From NCBI GenBank assembly GCA_039199225.1, contig JBCCSZ010000146.1:1-18538 (forward strand): a DNA stretch of 18,538 nucleotides, read 5' to 3'. A program made the translations under genes and the position numbers. Source of the DNA: JBCCSZ01 sp039199225 (GTDB lineage Bacteria > Bacteroidota > Bacteroidia > Chitinophagales > Saprospiraceae). Within the stretch, counting starts at the first letter, position 1. The number at the start of each line of letters is the position of its first letter. Below the pieces are notes generated by a model. The model saw nothing but the letters and a program-made list of their open reading frames with translations. It searched no databases and was not told the DNA's origin. This document shows, one piece after another, positions 1-7,847 of the stretch.

Positions 1-120
1 TCGATTTTTTTCTCACAGTAATTATCAAGCAAAATCAATATTGGAATTTTGTGCCTAAAATCTAAATATTGAAAAATTCATCGAACGGATAAATAAGAAA
101 GACAATCTCAATAAATACAG

Positions 121-666
121 CTTTCAACTCTGCCCAATTTGGAGAATCTCAAGGACAATGACAGCAAGCAATTGACTAAATTCCAAAAGGATCATTTTGA
201 TGAGGAAAGCATCTGGAACAACGCGAGTGAGTTGAAATACCTGAAAGAAACCACATCCATACTTGATAGAGCACTCAAAGAACCGTCAGATGATTTCGTT
301 AAGCACTTCACTTACCAAGCTCTCGGATAGAATCAGCAAGGGAGTATTGGAGCCATTCAGAAACATCAATAAAGAGGCCCCGAATTACAAAACAAAAAGA
401 AACGGAAAATATACAAAATGAATCAATAGAGGAAGAAACGACTGATGGAGTGTACATACAGCGGAGAATGAACTCGAAGGCTTGCACCTTGTACGGACCA
501 CCCTCAGAAACACTATTGACGTTCAACGGATTGCTCATAGGGATACTAAATCCTACTTCGGGATATTTTAGATGGCAACAACAGGAAGCCCATTTACCAC
601 CTGTTTGCTGAGAGGGCCAACAAACTCATTTACCTTTTTTCCTCAAGGAAAACTTGTTCTTACTGA
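121..666 (+). pseudogene. Decayed C-terminal half of a COG4748 / HsdR-N-type restriction-endonuclease-like gene
   Basis: Fragments of one protein can be followed through several reading frames. Frame 1 (121 to about 321) gives a segment containing ELKYLKETTSILDRALKEPS and FVKHF. Frame 2 from about 320 gives LSDRISKGVLEPFRNIN. Frame 3 around 405-460 gives an acidic linker with ESIEEETTD. Frame 2 again from 464 gives ENELEGLHLV and HRDTKSYFGI. Frame 1 from 562 gives DILDGNNRKPIYHLF, with a stop at 664-666. The order and wording match, from memory, the second half of the 'type I restriction endonuclease'-like proteins (FVKFF, then EEELEGFYIVKSIL, then RDTKSYFGILLDDNNRKPICRL). The N-terminal nuclease half is not in the window. 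At least four frame changes mean it is not functional. The family assignment rests on recalled motifs, so the exact subfamily is uncertain, but the coherent frame-hopping similarity is visible directly. Confidence 0.7.
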
Positions 667-672
667 AAAGAC

Positions 673-706
673 GAAGCCTTGACAGTCATACAACCATCAA
701 GGCTTC
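673..706 (-). terminator. Intrinsic terminator downstream of tRNA-fMet
   Basis: A perfect 10-base inverted repeat (GAAGCCTTGA at 673-682, TCAAGGCTTC at 697-706) encloses a 14-base loop. Read on the minus strand it begins 5 bases after the tRNA 3' end and is followed by GTCTTTTC, a short U-rich tract. On the plus strand it is followed by CTTTG, so it might also act weakly in that direction. Most likely it ends the tRNA transcript. Confidence 0.65.
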
Positions 707-711
707 CTTTG

Positions 712-784
<73 letters not shown>

Positions 785-842
785 ATATGAACCGTCGAAG
801 ATAAAATTGATCATTTTCAATTCCTTGTCTCCAACTGGGCTG

Positions 843-872
843 CAAATATAAGCCAATTTTATTAGAATGCAA
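843..872 (-). promoter_or_regulatory. Bacteroidota consensus promoter for tRNA-fMet
   Basis: On the minus strand TTG (872-870) and TATATTTG (850-843, fitting TAnnTTTG) are separated by exactly 19 bases, the known primary sigma factor consensus of Bacteroidota. It lies about 58 bases upstream of the first tRNA base. Confidence 0.75.
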
Positions 873-896
873 AACCGCTGTACTATTTTTATTGTT

Positions 897-904
897 TATC
901 TTTG
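897..904 (+). promoter_or_regulatory. Possible -7 element for the thiolase gene
   Basis: TATCTTTG fits the Bacteroidota -7 motif TAnnTTTG and lies 55 bases before the thiolase ATG. No TTG is seen at the expected 19-base distance upstream, so the assignment is tentative. Confidence 0.4.
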
Positions 905-959
905 CGAGACCTGGCCCATCTGCCAGTATCATTCTACCACCAAATAAAATCTAAGCTTG

Positions 960-2138
960 ATGAAAGAAGTGTTTATCGTTTCAGCCGTCCGGACGCCCAT
1001 TGGGAGTTTTGGCGGAATGTTCGCGGGCCTATCCGCCATCGACCTGGGGGCAGCAGCCATCAAAGGCGCCCTGGAAAGAGCAGGCGTGGAAGCCACTAAG
1101 GTCGAGGAAGTCTTTATGGGCAATGTTTGTTCTGCCAACCTTGGACAAGCACCCGCCCGACAAGCTGCCATCAAGGCAGGTATTGGCACCAATGTACCTT
1201 GCACAACCATCAATAAGGTTTGCTCTTCTGGTATGAAGTCTGTCATGTTTGCCGCTCAAAGCATCGCCTTGGGACAGGCCGATATTCTCGTGGCTGGTGG
1301 TATGGAAAGTATGTCCAACGTACCGTATTACATTCCAAAGGCTAGATTTGGATATAAGTTTGGCGGTAGTGAGCTCGTGGATGGCCTTCAGAAGGATGGC
1401 CTGCTGGACGCCTACGACCATACGGCCATGGGTATTTGCGCCGATAACACAGCTAAGAAATACAACATCAGCCGGGAGGCTCAAGATGCTTTTGCCATCC
1501 AGTCTTACAAGCGCTCGGCAGAGAGTACAGAGAATGGCAGCCTGCTGAATGAGATCGTGGCTGTGAATGTTCCACAGCGCAAGAAAGATGACCTGGTAAT
1601 CACGGAGGATGAGGAGTACAAGCGGGTAAAATTCGAGAAAATTCCAAGCCTGCGCCCAGCATTCACCAAGGATGGTACAGTAACAGCTGCCAATGCCTCT
1701 ACCATCAATGATGGTGCCTCTGCCCTTGTTTTGGCCAGCAAAGAACAGGTGGAAGCACTTGGACTCAAGCCGGTGGCTCGCATCCGCGCATTTGCCGATG
1801 CTGCCCAGGAGCCTGCATGGTTCACCACCACCCCTCCCCTAGCCGCCAAGCGCGCCCTCAAGATGGCAGGAATGACCACCAGCGATATCGACTTTTTTGA
1901 AGTCAATGAAGCCTTTGCAGTCGTTGCCATGGCTTTTAACCACGACATGGAGCTGACAGAAGATAAAGTAAATGTGCACGGAGGAGCGGTCTCCATTGGA
2001 CATCCGCTGGGTGCCTCTGGCGCACGCATTCTAACCACCCTCAACAACGTCTTGCACCAAAAAGATGGTTCCGTCGGATTGGCTGCTATCTGTAATGGTG
2101 GTGGTGGTGCTTCTTCTATGATTATAGAGCGAGTATAA
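960..2138 (+). CDS. Acetyl-CoA acetyltransferase (thiolase II)
   Basis: Biosynthetic-type thiolase of 392 residues. It condenses two acetyl-CoA to acetoacetyl-CoA, or runs in reverse in degradation, and acts in the cytoplasm. All three catalytic residues are present at the classic positions of the Zoogloea enzyme: Cys88 in NKVCSSGMKS (acyl carrier), His348 in GHPLGASGAR and Cys378 in ICNGGGGASS. The N-terminus KEVFIVSAVRTPIGSFGG is typical and the length is standard. The ATG at 960 was chosen over an in-frame TTG three bases earlier because it gives the usual start and the usual catalytic numbering. It appears to be a single-gene unit, with a terminator 23 bases after the stop. No CoA-transferase, dehydrogenase or PHB synthase gene adjoins it, so whether it serves ketone, butyrate, isoprenoid or fatty-acid metabolism cannot be told. 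Candidate names are atoB, phaA and thlA; none is assigned. Confidence 0.93.
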   Translation: MKEVFIVSAVRTPIGSFGGMFAGLSAIDLGAAAIKGALERAGVEATKVEEVFMGNVCSANLGQAPARQAAIKAGIGTNVPCTTINKVCSSGMKSVMFAAQSIALGQADILVAGGMESMSNVPYYIPKARFGYKFGGSELVDGLQKDGLLDAYDHTAMGICADNTAKKYNISREAQDAFAIQSYKRSAESTENGSLLNEIVAVNVPQRKKDDLVITEDEEYKRVKFEKIPSLRPAFTKDGTVTAANASTINDGASALVLASKEQVEALGLKPVARIRAFADAAQEPAWFTTTPPLAAKRALKMAGMTTSDIDFFEVNEAFAVVAMAFNHDMELTEDKVNVHGGAVSIGHPLGASGARILTTLNNVLHQKDGSVGLAAICNGGGGASSMIIERV

Positions 2139-2160
2139 AAATCTGCTTAGATAAAAAAAC

Positions 2161-2198
2161 AAACACCGAGATGGAGAGGGATCTTCATTTCGGTGTTT
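2161..2198 (+). terminator. Intrinsic terminator after the thiolase gene
   Basis: A nine-base stem (AAACACCGA at 2161-2169, TCGGTGTTT at 2190-2198) is followed by further T residues, 23 bases past the thiolase stop. On the minus strand the hairpin is followed by GTTTTTTT, so it is likely bidirectional and could back up termination of the convergent gene. Confidence 0.8.
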
Positions 2199-2213
2199 TT
2201 CATTGACATAAAA

Positions 2214-2248
2214 AATCCCGGGGGCGCGGGGAGCGCACTGCCGGGATT
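2214..2248 (-). terminator. Intrinsic terminator for the convergent oxoamine synthase gene
   Basis: Inverted repeat AATCCCGG (2214-2221) and CCGGGATT (2241-2248) with extra GCGC pairing inside. On the minus strand the GC-rich stem runs into TTTTTTA, the usual layout of a Rho-independent terminator. It lies about 60 bases past the stop of the minus-strand gene ending at 2309. Confidence 0.8.
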
Positions 2249-2308
2249 CGCGACTTATTGAAAACAAAGTGATACTTAGGAATGTATTAGGAAGTTCTTC
2301 ATGGTCTA

Positions 2309-3616
2309 TTAGGAACTAGCCGTTTGACGCCGGACTTTAGGAACCTTACTGTCTCGCGTTTCTCGCTTCATCTTGAAATTCCTGTAAATGTCCTTTCGAC
2401 TAAAATCTGATTGCTCTAACTCTGCATCTAGGTGCATCGCTATCGACTCCAAAAGAAGATCAATGTCTTCCAACTGATTGTGCCTTGTTATCGTCATCCG
2501 CAAACCGGCGCGATTGTAAGGAACACTTGGAAAAAATGCCGTATTGATATATAAGCCATCGCGCAGTAGACGCTGGCAAATTTTCTGGCTGAGCTCAGAC
2601 TTTCCTACACCCATAAAGAAAATAGGCGTCAGTTCGTCTTTAATCAATGGCAAATCCAGCTTTCTGGATTGCTCAATGAAGTATTTAATTTTTTGATGCA
2701 ACTCGTCCTGTAGGGTATAAATCTCATCGGATAAATGAATCCGAGCCGAGGCAACAGCAGCCCCCAAACTTGGGATTGGAACCGGACCTGAGAACATCAG
2801 CGTACCACCACAATTGCGCACTAGGTCATAAGACTCTCTGTTGGGAAAAACCATAGCACCTCCTGCCGTAGCATAGCTTTTGTTAAGGGAGGTAATCAAA
2901 TACATCTTCGGATGTAAATCAATCTGGCTCAAAACATAGCCTGATCCGTGTTTTCCCATCCAACTCATCCCATGTGCATCATCAATATACAAATGAAAGT
3001 TGTCGTAGCTATTTAGTAACCTTTGTAGCTCCAAAAGAGGCGCGCCATCCCCATACATCGAGTAGATGCCATCTGCCATGTACCATATCTTGTCGTATTC
3101 GCCCTGGAGTTCGACTAGTCGACTTTCCAAATACTCCATGTTGTTGTGGCGAATCATTTCTACGGCTACTCCCTTAGCCTTGACCTGTAAGACCGCAGTT
3201 TGGACACTGGCGTGAACCTGATGATCCAGTATGACCAAATCTTTTGGCCCTACCAAAACCGGAATAATTGACAAATGTCCCGAAGATGTGGATGGTGAAA
3301 CGAGTGTCGGATGCCCAAAAATCTGCCCCAGCAGACCTTCCAATTCTTCATAGATGCCAAGAGATATATAAGCTCTCGAACTGGAGAATTGTACACCATA
3401 TTTCAAAATAGCCTCTATTGCAGCTTGCTTAAGGCGCTCGTCTATCTCGAGTCCTAAATAGCTACAAGAACCAAAATTCAATTTTTTTCGTCCATCGATC
3501 GTCACTTGACGACCGTTCAATTGCTGGTCAGAAGCAGTCAGCTGAACAATGCCCATCTTTTTGGCATTGCGAATGTTAAGATCTGTGATCTCTAGTTTTG
3601 AAATAGCAAGGCTCAT
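2309..3616 (-). CDS. Divergent alpha-oxoamine synthase-family PLP enzyme
   Basis: A 435-residue, fold-type I PLP-dependent acyltransferase of the BioF / 2-amino-3-ketobutyrate CoA ligase / serine palmitoyltransferase family, which joins an acyl thioester to an amino acid with decarboxylation. Visible landmarks are FGSCSYLGLE (49-57), the HAS segment with the cofactor-stacking His135, IDDAHG (211-216; Asp212 and His215 bind the cofactor) and the Schiff-base Lys246 in SLNKSYATAGG. The last replaces the usual TFSK or TLSK. Family members are normally about 390-420 residues; the extra length here is a basic, low-complexity C-terminal tail after about residue 405. No acyl carrier protein or sphingolipid gene adjoins it, so the acyl donor and the amino acid are unknown. 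It could serve sphingoid-base, dialkylresorcinol-type or signal (CqsA-like) synthesis. Family confidence is high; specific activity is undetermined. Confidence 0.8.
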   Translation of the reverse strand: MSLAISKLEITDLNIRNAKKMGIVQLTASDQQLNGRQVTIDGRKKLNFGSCSYLGLEIDERLKQAAIEAILKYGVQFSSSRAYISLGIYEELEGLLGQIFGHPTLVSPSTSSGHLSIIPVLVGPKDLVILDHQVHASVQTAVLQVKAKGVAVEMIRHNNMEYLESRLVELQGEYDKIWYMADGIYSMYGDGAPLLELQRLLNSYDNFHLYIDDAHGMSWMGKHGSGYVLSQIDLHPKMYLITSLNKSYATAGGAMVFPNRESYDLVRNCGGTLMFSGPVPIPSLGAAVASARIHLSDEIYTLQDELHQKIKYFIEQSRKLDLPLIKDELTPIFFMGVGKSELSQKICQRLLRDGLYINTAFFPSVPYNRAGLRMTITRHNQLEDIDLLLESIAMHLDAELEQSDFSRKDIYRNFKMKRETRDSKVPKVRRQTASS

Positions 3617-3953
3617 GTGTGTTATTTGTTCTATGTTTACACTGGGTGTATATCAATACTCATACAAGAATACAGTCCTTAATACACCTTTTTTTGCCTT
3701 CTCTTTAAGCCTGCCTGGTTAGTAATATACTGCCTGTGTGAATTACATTGGGTATGTACAAAACTATTAAGGAAGCCTTTGAACTTCTACGACATTTTTA
3801 ATATATTTAGGAATACTTAACAGAGCCATAAATCCACCTTTCACAACACATACCCCTATAAATCAACATTTTAAGCAGTCCCAAAACTGAGATTAAGTCC
3901 TGTAAAAAGACTATTTTGAACATATAATTATTGTCGGCTATTTATTCAATGAT
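3617..3953. other. Divergent intergenic region
   Basis: A 337-base AT-rich region between divergently transcribed genes, so it should contain both promoters. I see no open frame longer than about 20 codons. TATTTTG at 3912-3918 is one base short of the TAnnTTTG -7 motif for the plus-strand gene and has no matching -33 TTG. No clear repeat, hairpin or RNA gene was found. Confidence 0.5.
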
Positions 3954-5474
3954 ATGGATACACTAAAAGACCTCATTAATGTTGTCAACAAAAAGGCCAT
4001 CAAACGCGTCGAAGTGATGGGTAATTCGACCAATTACAGCAGTAAAATGCGGGAGCTTTACGATGGAATCGCCGAAGGTAAATTCGAAACGGACCATGAT
4101 GCTGCACAAGCTCTTTATGATGGTGACGAAAACGACGCCAATTACAAAAAACTGAAATATCGCCTGGAAAAAAGACTGATCAATACTGCTTTTTTCATCG
4201 ACTTGAACAAGCCCGGCTACACCGACGAGGCCAAGGCCAACATCAGTTGCTATCGAAACATGATGGCTGCCTACATTCTCAATCGACTCGGAATTCGAAA
4301 AACCGGTGCTAAAATTGCTCAAAAAACACTCAACCAAGCCATCCGATTCGAGTTTTCCAATATCTCCTACCGGATGTGTACCTACCTGCGCAATTACTAT
4401 GGAACCATCGTGGGCGACCTAAAAAAGATGGATCATTACCACGAACGGTCCATGTACTATTTTCAAATTGCCTATTATGAAAATATTGCCGAAGGCAACC
4501 TGTCCAAATTGGTGGCCTTGTCCTATCGATCGGACGTAGATAAAACATCCCTTGAAAAAATGGCCATCAACTTTCTGGAAGAAACCCAAGAGGTCATCAA
4601 TGAATATACGTCCAATACCCTACTGCGCTTGTACCACCTCATACGGTCCATTCGCTACCAGCTCGTCAACGACTACCGCAATTTGCTGATTGCCAGTAAT
4701 GATGCCATACAATACTTTTCTAGTAAAGCGGCCTACAGAACTCTTGCCTCTTTTTGCCTTTGGAAATTGCTATGCTGCATCCAACTGAAAAAGTACGAAG
4801 AAGCAGAAAAGGCCATCGCCTTTATGAATTCCTTCATCGACAAAGGCAGCATCAACTATTTTTCTGCTTTAGAATACCAAACCTTGCTGTACTTTCACTC
4901 CAAGAAATTCCAAAAGGTTTATGAGATCATTGCCTCAACAGCCAACGACAAACGCCTACTTCGAGAAATGCCCGGTTCCATTCGAGAACATTGGCTGCTT
5001 TACGAAGCCTATGCCAACCTGTTCGTGAAAATGGGTAAGATAGACAGCTCGCTGTCAAAGTATCAGCTCAAGCGATTTAAGCTTTCCAGATTTCTCAACG
5101 AAGTACCCATTTATTCGATGGAAAAAAGAAGGGCCAACATCCCGGTGCTGATCATTCAGATTTTATTCATGCTCCAACAAAAGAAGTTTAGCCAGGTCGT
5201 CGATCGAATGGATGCACTCAATGCCTATTGCTATCGCTACCTACGCAAGGATGAGACCTTTCGCTCCAACGTTTTCATCAAAATGTTGCTGCAAATTCCC
5301 AAGGCCAACTTTCACCGCGAGGCAGTCGTTCGCAAAACCAAACAACTGAGGGAACGGCTCGACAATGTCCCCTTGGAGGTGGCGCGCCAGTCGTCCGAAA
5401 TCGAAATCATTCCCTATGAAGATTTGTGGGAATACGTTTTGGAAATGCTGAGCCACCGCTTCCACTACGTCTGA
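3954..5474 (+). CDS. Uncharacterised helical-repeat (TPR-like) protein
   Basis: A 506-residue soluble protein without signal peptide or membrane segment, and not assignable to a characterised family. It is almost entirely alpha-helical in appearance. From about residue 110 onward there are pairs of amphipathic helices rich in Tyr, Leu, Ala and Lys, resembling degenerate TPR or alpha-solenoid repeats (for example around LKKYEEAEKAIAFM and FHSKKFQKVYEIIAS). The N-terminal 100 residues hold a motif SSKMRELYDGIAEGKFETD, followed by a lysine-rich helix KKLKYRLEKRLINT. I recall similar hypothetical proteins, often in several copies, in Saprospira-like genomes, but assign no function. No DNA-binding or catalytic motif is seen. 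The next gene starts 44 bases downstream on the same strand, so the two are probably cotranscribed. The ATG at 3954 is the only sensible in-frame start. Confidence 0.75.
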   Translation: MDTLKDLINVVNKKAIKRVEVMGNSTNYSSKMRELYDGIAEGKFETDHDAAQALYDGDENDANYKKLKYRLEKRLINTAFFIDLNKPGYTDEAKANISCYRNMMAAYILNRLGIRKTGAKIAQKTLNQAIRFEFSNISYRMCTYLRNYYGTIVGDLKKMDHYHERSMYYFQIAYYENIAEGNLSKLVALSYRSDVDKTSLEKMAINFLEETQEVINEYTSNTLLRLYHLIRSIRYQLVNDYRNLLIASNDAIQYFSSKAAYRTLASFCLWKLLCCIQLKKYEEAEKAIAFMNSFIDKGSINYFSALEYQTLLYFHSKKFQKVYEIIASTANDKRLLREMPGSIREHWLLYEAYANLFVKMGKIDSSLSKYQLKRFKLSRFLNEVPIYSMEKRRANIPVLIIQILFMLQQKKFSQVVDRMDALNAYCYRYLRKDETFRSNVFIKMLLQIPKANFHREAVVRKTKQLRERLDNVPLEVARQSSEIEIIPYEDLWEYVLEMLSHRFHYV

Positions 5475-5518
5475 GTTTGTTGACTGCCCTATTAGTACTT
5501 GTCCTAAATCGAAAACAC

Positions 5519-7225
5519 ATGCATCGATCCTTCATTTTTCTACTACTTCTACTCTTTTCCTGCCAACAACCTTCGCAAGTTGCAGATATGGTCATCATCA
5601 ATGCGGAGGTTTATACTATCGATCCCAATAAACCCCAAGCAGAAGCCATTGCCATCAAAGACGGCCGACTGCTCAAAGTAGGTACTAGGCAGGAAGTCAA
5701 CGCATTTTTGGGAGCAGAAAGCCAAGTTTTAGACGCCCAAGGCGCTTTCGTCATGCCTGGATTTATAGAAGGACACGGACATTTTTCCGGCCTGGGCTTC
5801 AGCCAGTTAAACCTGAACTTTCTCAAGGCCAAAAACTGGGATGAAATCGTCCAGCGCGTAGGGGAAAAAGCCAAGGAAATGGCGCCCGGAGAGTGGATTG
5901 AAGGACGTGGCTGGCACCAGGAAAAGTGGGATTCTTCCCCTGGACAAACACTGTATGGCTATCCATTTCACGACGATCTCAGCGCTGTTTCTCCCGACAA
6001 TCCGGTCATTCTCATCCACGCCAGCGGACACTCCCTTTTTGCCAATGCCAAGGCCATGGAAGCCGCTGGCATCAGCCTGGAAACGCCCGATCCCGAAGGG
6101 GGTGCCATCATTCGCGACAACCGAGGCAACGCCATCGGTGTATTTGAAGAACGGGCCATGGGTCCCATCCGCAGCGCTTATCAAGCTTACCTCGATCAAC
6201 TGCCGCAGGAAGCACAAACTGCCCGCTGGCACAAAGCCATCGAATTGGCCCAACAAGACTGCCTCCAAAAAGGCATCACATCTTTTCAAGATGCCGGCTC
6301 AAGCTATACCGAAATCGATCGCTATCGAGACTTGGCCGAAAAGGGTCAACTTGACCTCCGACTCTGGGCCATGCTGCGCCACTCCTACAAAGATATGAAG
6401 GACAATATGGCTGGCTTCCCCATGGTAGACATCGGCCATCAGTTTTTTACCTGTAAAGCCATCAAGACAGAGGTGGACGGCGCCCTAGGGGCCTTTGGTG
6501 CTTGGCTGCTCAGACCCTATAACGACAAACCCGGATTCAGCGGCCAAAACACAACTCCCGTCAGCGAAGTGGAAAGCATTGCAGGCTTGGCCTTCAAGCA
6601 CGACATGCAGCTGTGTGTACACGCCATCGGCGATCGCGCCAACCGAACCGTTTTGAACATCATTGAAAAGCTCTTTCAAGAAAAACCCAGCGAGGAAAGC
6701 AGACGCTGGCGCATCGAACACGCCCAACACCTACACCCAAACGACATTCCGCGCTTCAAGCAGCTCGGTGTGATCGCCTCCATGCAAGGCGTTCATTGCA
6801 CCTCCGATGCCCCCTTCGTCGTCGATCGCCTCGGAGAGGAGCGCGCCCGCATCGGTGCCTACGCCTGGCGCAGCCTGATAGATGCCGGAGCCAAAATTGC
6901 CAATGGTACTGACGCACCCGTAGAGGATGTCGATCCGCTTCCCAGTCTGTACGCCTCCGTCAGCCGCACGCGCTCTGATGACGGACAAGCCTTTTTTCCA
7001 GAACAGAGCATGACCAGAGAGGAGGCCCTTTATTCCTACACAATGGGCAATGCCTATGCTGCCTTCGAAGAAAACCAGAAAGGATCGCTGACAGAGGGAA
7101 AAGTCGCCGATATTATTGTATTGGATACAGACCTGATCAAGTGTGAAGCAGAAAAGATGTTGGATACCAAGGTGCTGTATACCATCGTCGATGGAGAGGT
7201 CAAATACAAAAAAAACGGCCAATAG
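5519..7225 (+). CDS. Exported amidohydrolase lipoprotein (YtcJ-like, amidohydrolase 3 family)
   Basis: A 568-residue metal-dependent hydrolase. It starts with a short lipoprotein signal peptide with a lipobox ending in LFSC (Cys15), so the mature protein is expected to be lipid-anchored outside the cytoplasm. Metal-site motifs of the amidohydrolase 3 family appear in order: GHGH (His86, His88), the TEVDGALG segment, HAIGDRANRTV, RIEHAQHL, and NGTDAPVEDVDPL with the conserved Asp. The N- and C-terminal beta-sandwich segments (ADMVIINAEVYTID and GKVADIIVLDTD) are present, so it looks complete. Substrates in this family vary (N-substituted amides, cyclic ureas) and cannot be told here. An in-frame upstream start at 5426 would overlap the previous gene by 49 bases and bury the signal peptide, so the ATG at 5519 is preferred. 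Probably in an operon with the helical-repeat gene. Confidence 0.88.
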   Translation: MHRSFIFLLLLLFSCQQPSQVADMVIINAEVYTIDPNKPQAEAIAIKDGRLLKVGTRQEVNAFLGAESQVLDAQGAFVMPGFIEGHGHFSGLGFSQLNLNFLKAKNWDEIVQRVGEKAKEMAPGEWIEGRGWHQEKWDSSPGQTLYGYPFHDDLSAVSPDNPVILIHASGHSLFANAKAMEAAGISLETPDPEGGAIIRDNRGNAIGVFEERAMGPIRSAYQAYLDQLPQEAQTARWHKAIELAQQDCLQKGITSFQDAGSSYTEIDRYRDLAEKGQLDLRLWAMLRHSYKDMKDNMAGFPMVDIGHQFFTCKAIKTEVDGALGAFGAWLLRPYNDKPGFSGQNTTPVSEVESIAGLAFKHDMQLCVHAIGDRANRTVLNIIEKLFQEKPSEESRRWRIEHAQHLHPNDIPRFKQLGVIASMQGVHCTSDAPFVVDRLGEERARIGAYAWRSLIDAGAKIANGTDAPVEDVDPLPSLYASVSRTRSDDGQAFFPEQSMTREEALYSYTMGNAYAAFEENQKGSLTEGKVADIIVLDTDLIKCEAEKMLDTKVLYTIVDGEVKYKKNGQ

Positions 7226-7242
7226 TGTCTCGCTAATGGCCG
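7216..7242 (-). terminator. Strong intrinsic terminator for the small peptide gene
   Basis: On the minus strand a ten-base stem with one mismatch (arms 7233-7242 and 7216-7225, GC core CGGCC/GGCCG) and a seven-base loop is followed directly by eight T residues. This is a textbook Rho-independent terminator, 30 bases past the stop of the 41-codon minus-strand gene at 7273. Its upstream arm overlaps the end of the plus-strand amidohydrolase gene. On the plus strand it has almost no U tract, so the minus-strand gene is its natural user. Confidence 0.8.
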
Positions 7243-7272
7243 CTTTGATAGAGCATTGATTTGGTTGAAAAA

Positions 7273-7398
7273 TTAACTTCCTTCAGGAATGTCAATAATG
7301 ATGCAACTCGCACCACCTTTCAACTGCGTTTGCTCCGACTTTTTCAAAAATTTTACTTTTGGAGTAGCTTTTACGTCCTTCAAGTTCACTTTTCTCAT
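7273..7398 (-). CDS. Putative double-glycine leader peptide (RiPP precursor-like)
   Basis: A 41-codon minus-strand gene. The peptide begins MRKVNLKDVK, is lysine-rich for its first 27 residues, carries a leader-like end SEQTQLKGG (21-29), and ends with a 12-residue tail ASCIIIDIPEGS containing one Cys, two Ser, Asp and Glu. This layout (MKKxNLK start, LKGG cleavage site, short tail) is that of Bacteroidota natural-product precursors with double-glycine leaders, such as class I lanthipeptide-type and the GG-Bacteroidales family. A strong intrinsic terminator follows 30 bases downstream on the same strand, which supports a real transcript. No LanB, LanC, radical-SAM or C39-peptidase transporter gene is in the window, so any modification would have to act in trans. 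No consensus promoter was found; AAAATTTG at about 7420-7427 is a poor match. It could instead be an unmodified small secreted peptide. Confidence 0.6.
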   Translation of the reverse strand: MRKVNLKDVKATPKVKFLKKSEQTQLKGGASCIIIDIPEGS

Positions 7399-7847
7399 AG
7401 TACTAATTTTGATATGGTTAGACAAATTTTTCCACGGTTATGCTGAGACTGGAACAGCGCAGTTGCTTAGTTGGACTAGTCCAAAAAGCCATCTGGCCTC
7501 CAGGTGGGGGTTGTCAAATTCGTAATTATGAGAGGTAAAAATGTTGGGAGTATCACCAGCTATTCATCCGAACAACTGAAGACTTGGTATGCTTTAGAAT
7601 TGCGAATGCAATTAATTTATCGGCGTAGTCTAAATGAGAGGGGTACACCATTAGGGTAGCCTTTCAGCCACTTTTTGATGTATTTGTTTTACTATTTCCA
7701 ATTTTAATGCCAAAAAGGAATATTTTGAAGGTATGATCGGACAATTTTTTTCGACAACTAAAGGATTTTTTCTCTTTTTGCTGAATAATCGCCTGATTCT
7801 CAATCAATACGGGAGGAAATGGTTAAGATACTACAGGATGATCCCGC
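7399..7847. other. Intergenic stretch with possible gene debris
   Basis: 449 bases between the methyltransferase stop and the small peptide gene. I see no complete gene. On the minus strand three short open frames follow one another: 7803-7651 (50 codons from TTG, ending KVAERLP), about 7650-7552 (32 codons from ATG) and about 7563-7439 (about 41 codons, no ATG, containing NPHLEARWLFGLVQLSN and ending in AVPVSA). They read like protein but are not recognisable and could be relics of one decayed gene or chance. The region also holds a 14-base palindrome at 7471-7484. Confidence 0.4.
7471..7484. repeat. 14-base perfect palindrome
   Basis: TTGGACT followed by AGTCCAA is perfectly self-complementary with no spacer. 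It lies about 73 bases upstream of the start codon of the small peptide gene, a position where a dimeric regulator could bind. No function is shown. Confidence 0.5.

Noticed and set aside
1029..1484. Long minus-strand frame inside the thiolase gene
   Set aside because: It is antisense to a gene with all catalytic residues intact and has no similarity of its own.
5426..5518. Upstream start for the amidohydrolase, giving 31 more residues
   Set aside because: It would overlap the previous gene by 49 bases and place the lipoprotein signal peptide internally; the ATG at 5519 starts directly at a good signal sequence.
7289..7525. Plus-strand 78-codon frame with a hydrophobic stretch
   Set aside because: It is the antisense shadow of the leader-peptide gene; the minus-strand terminator and the LKGG leader layout favour the other strand.
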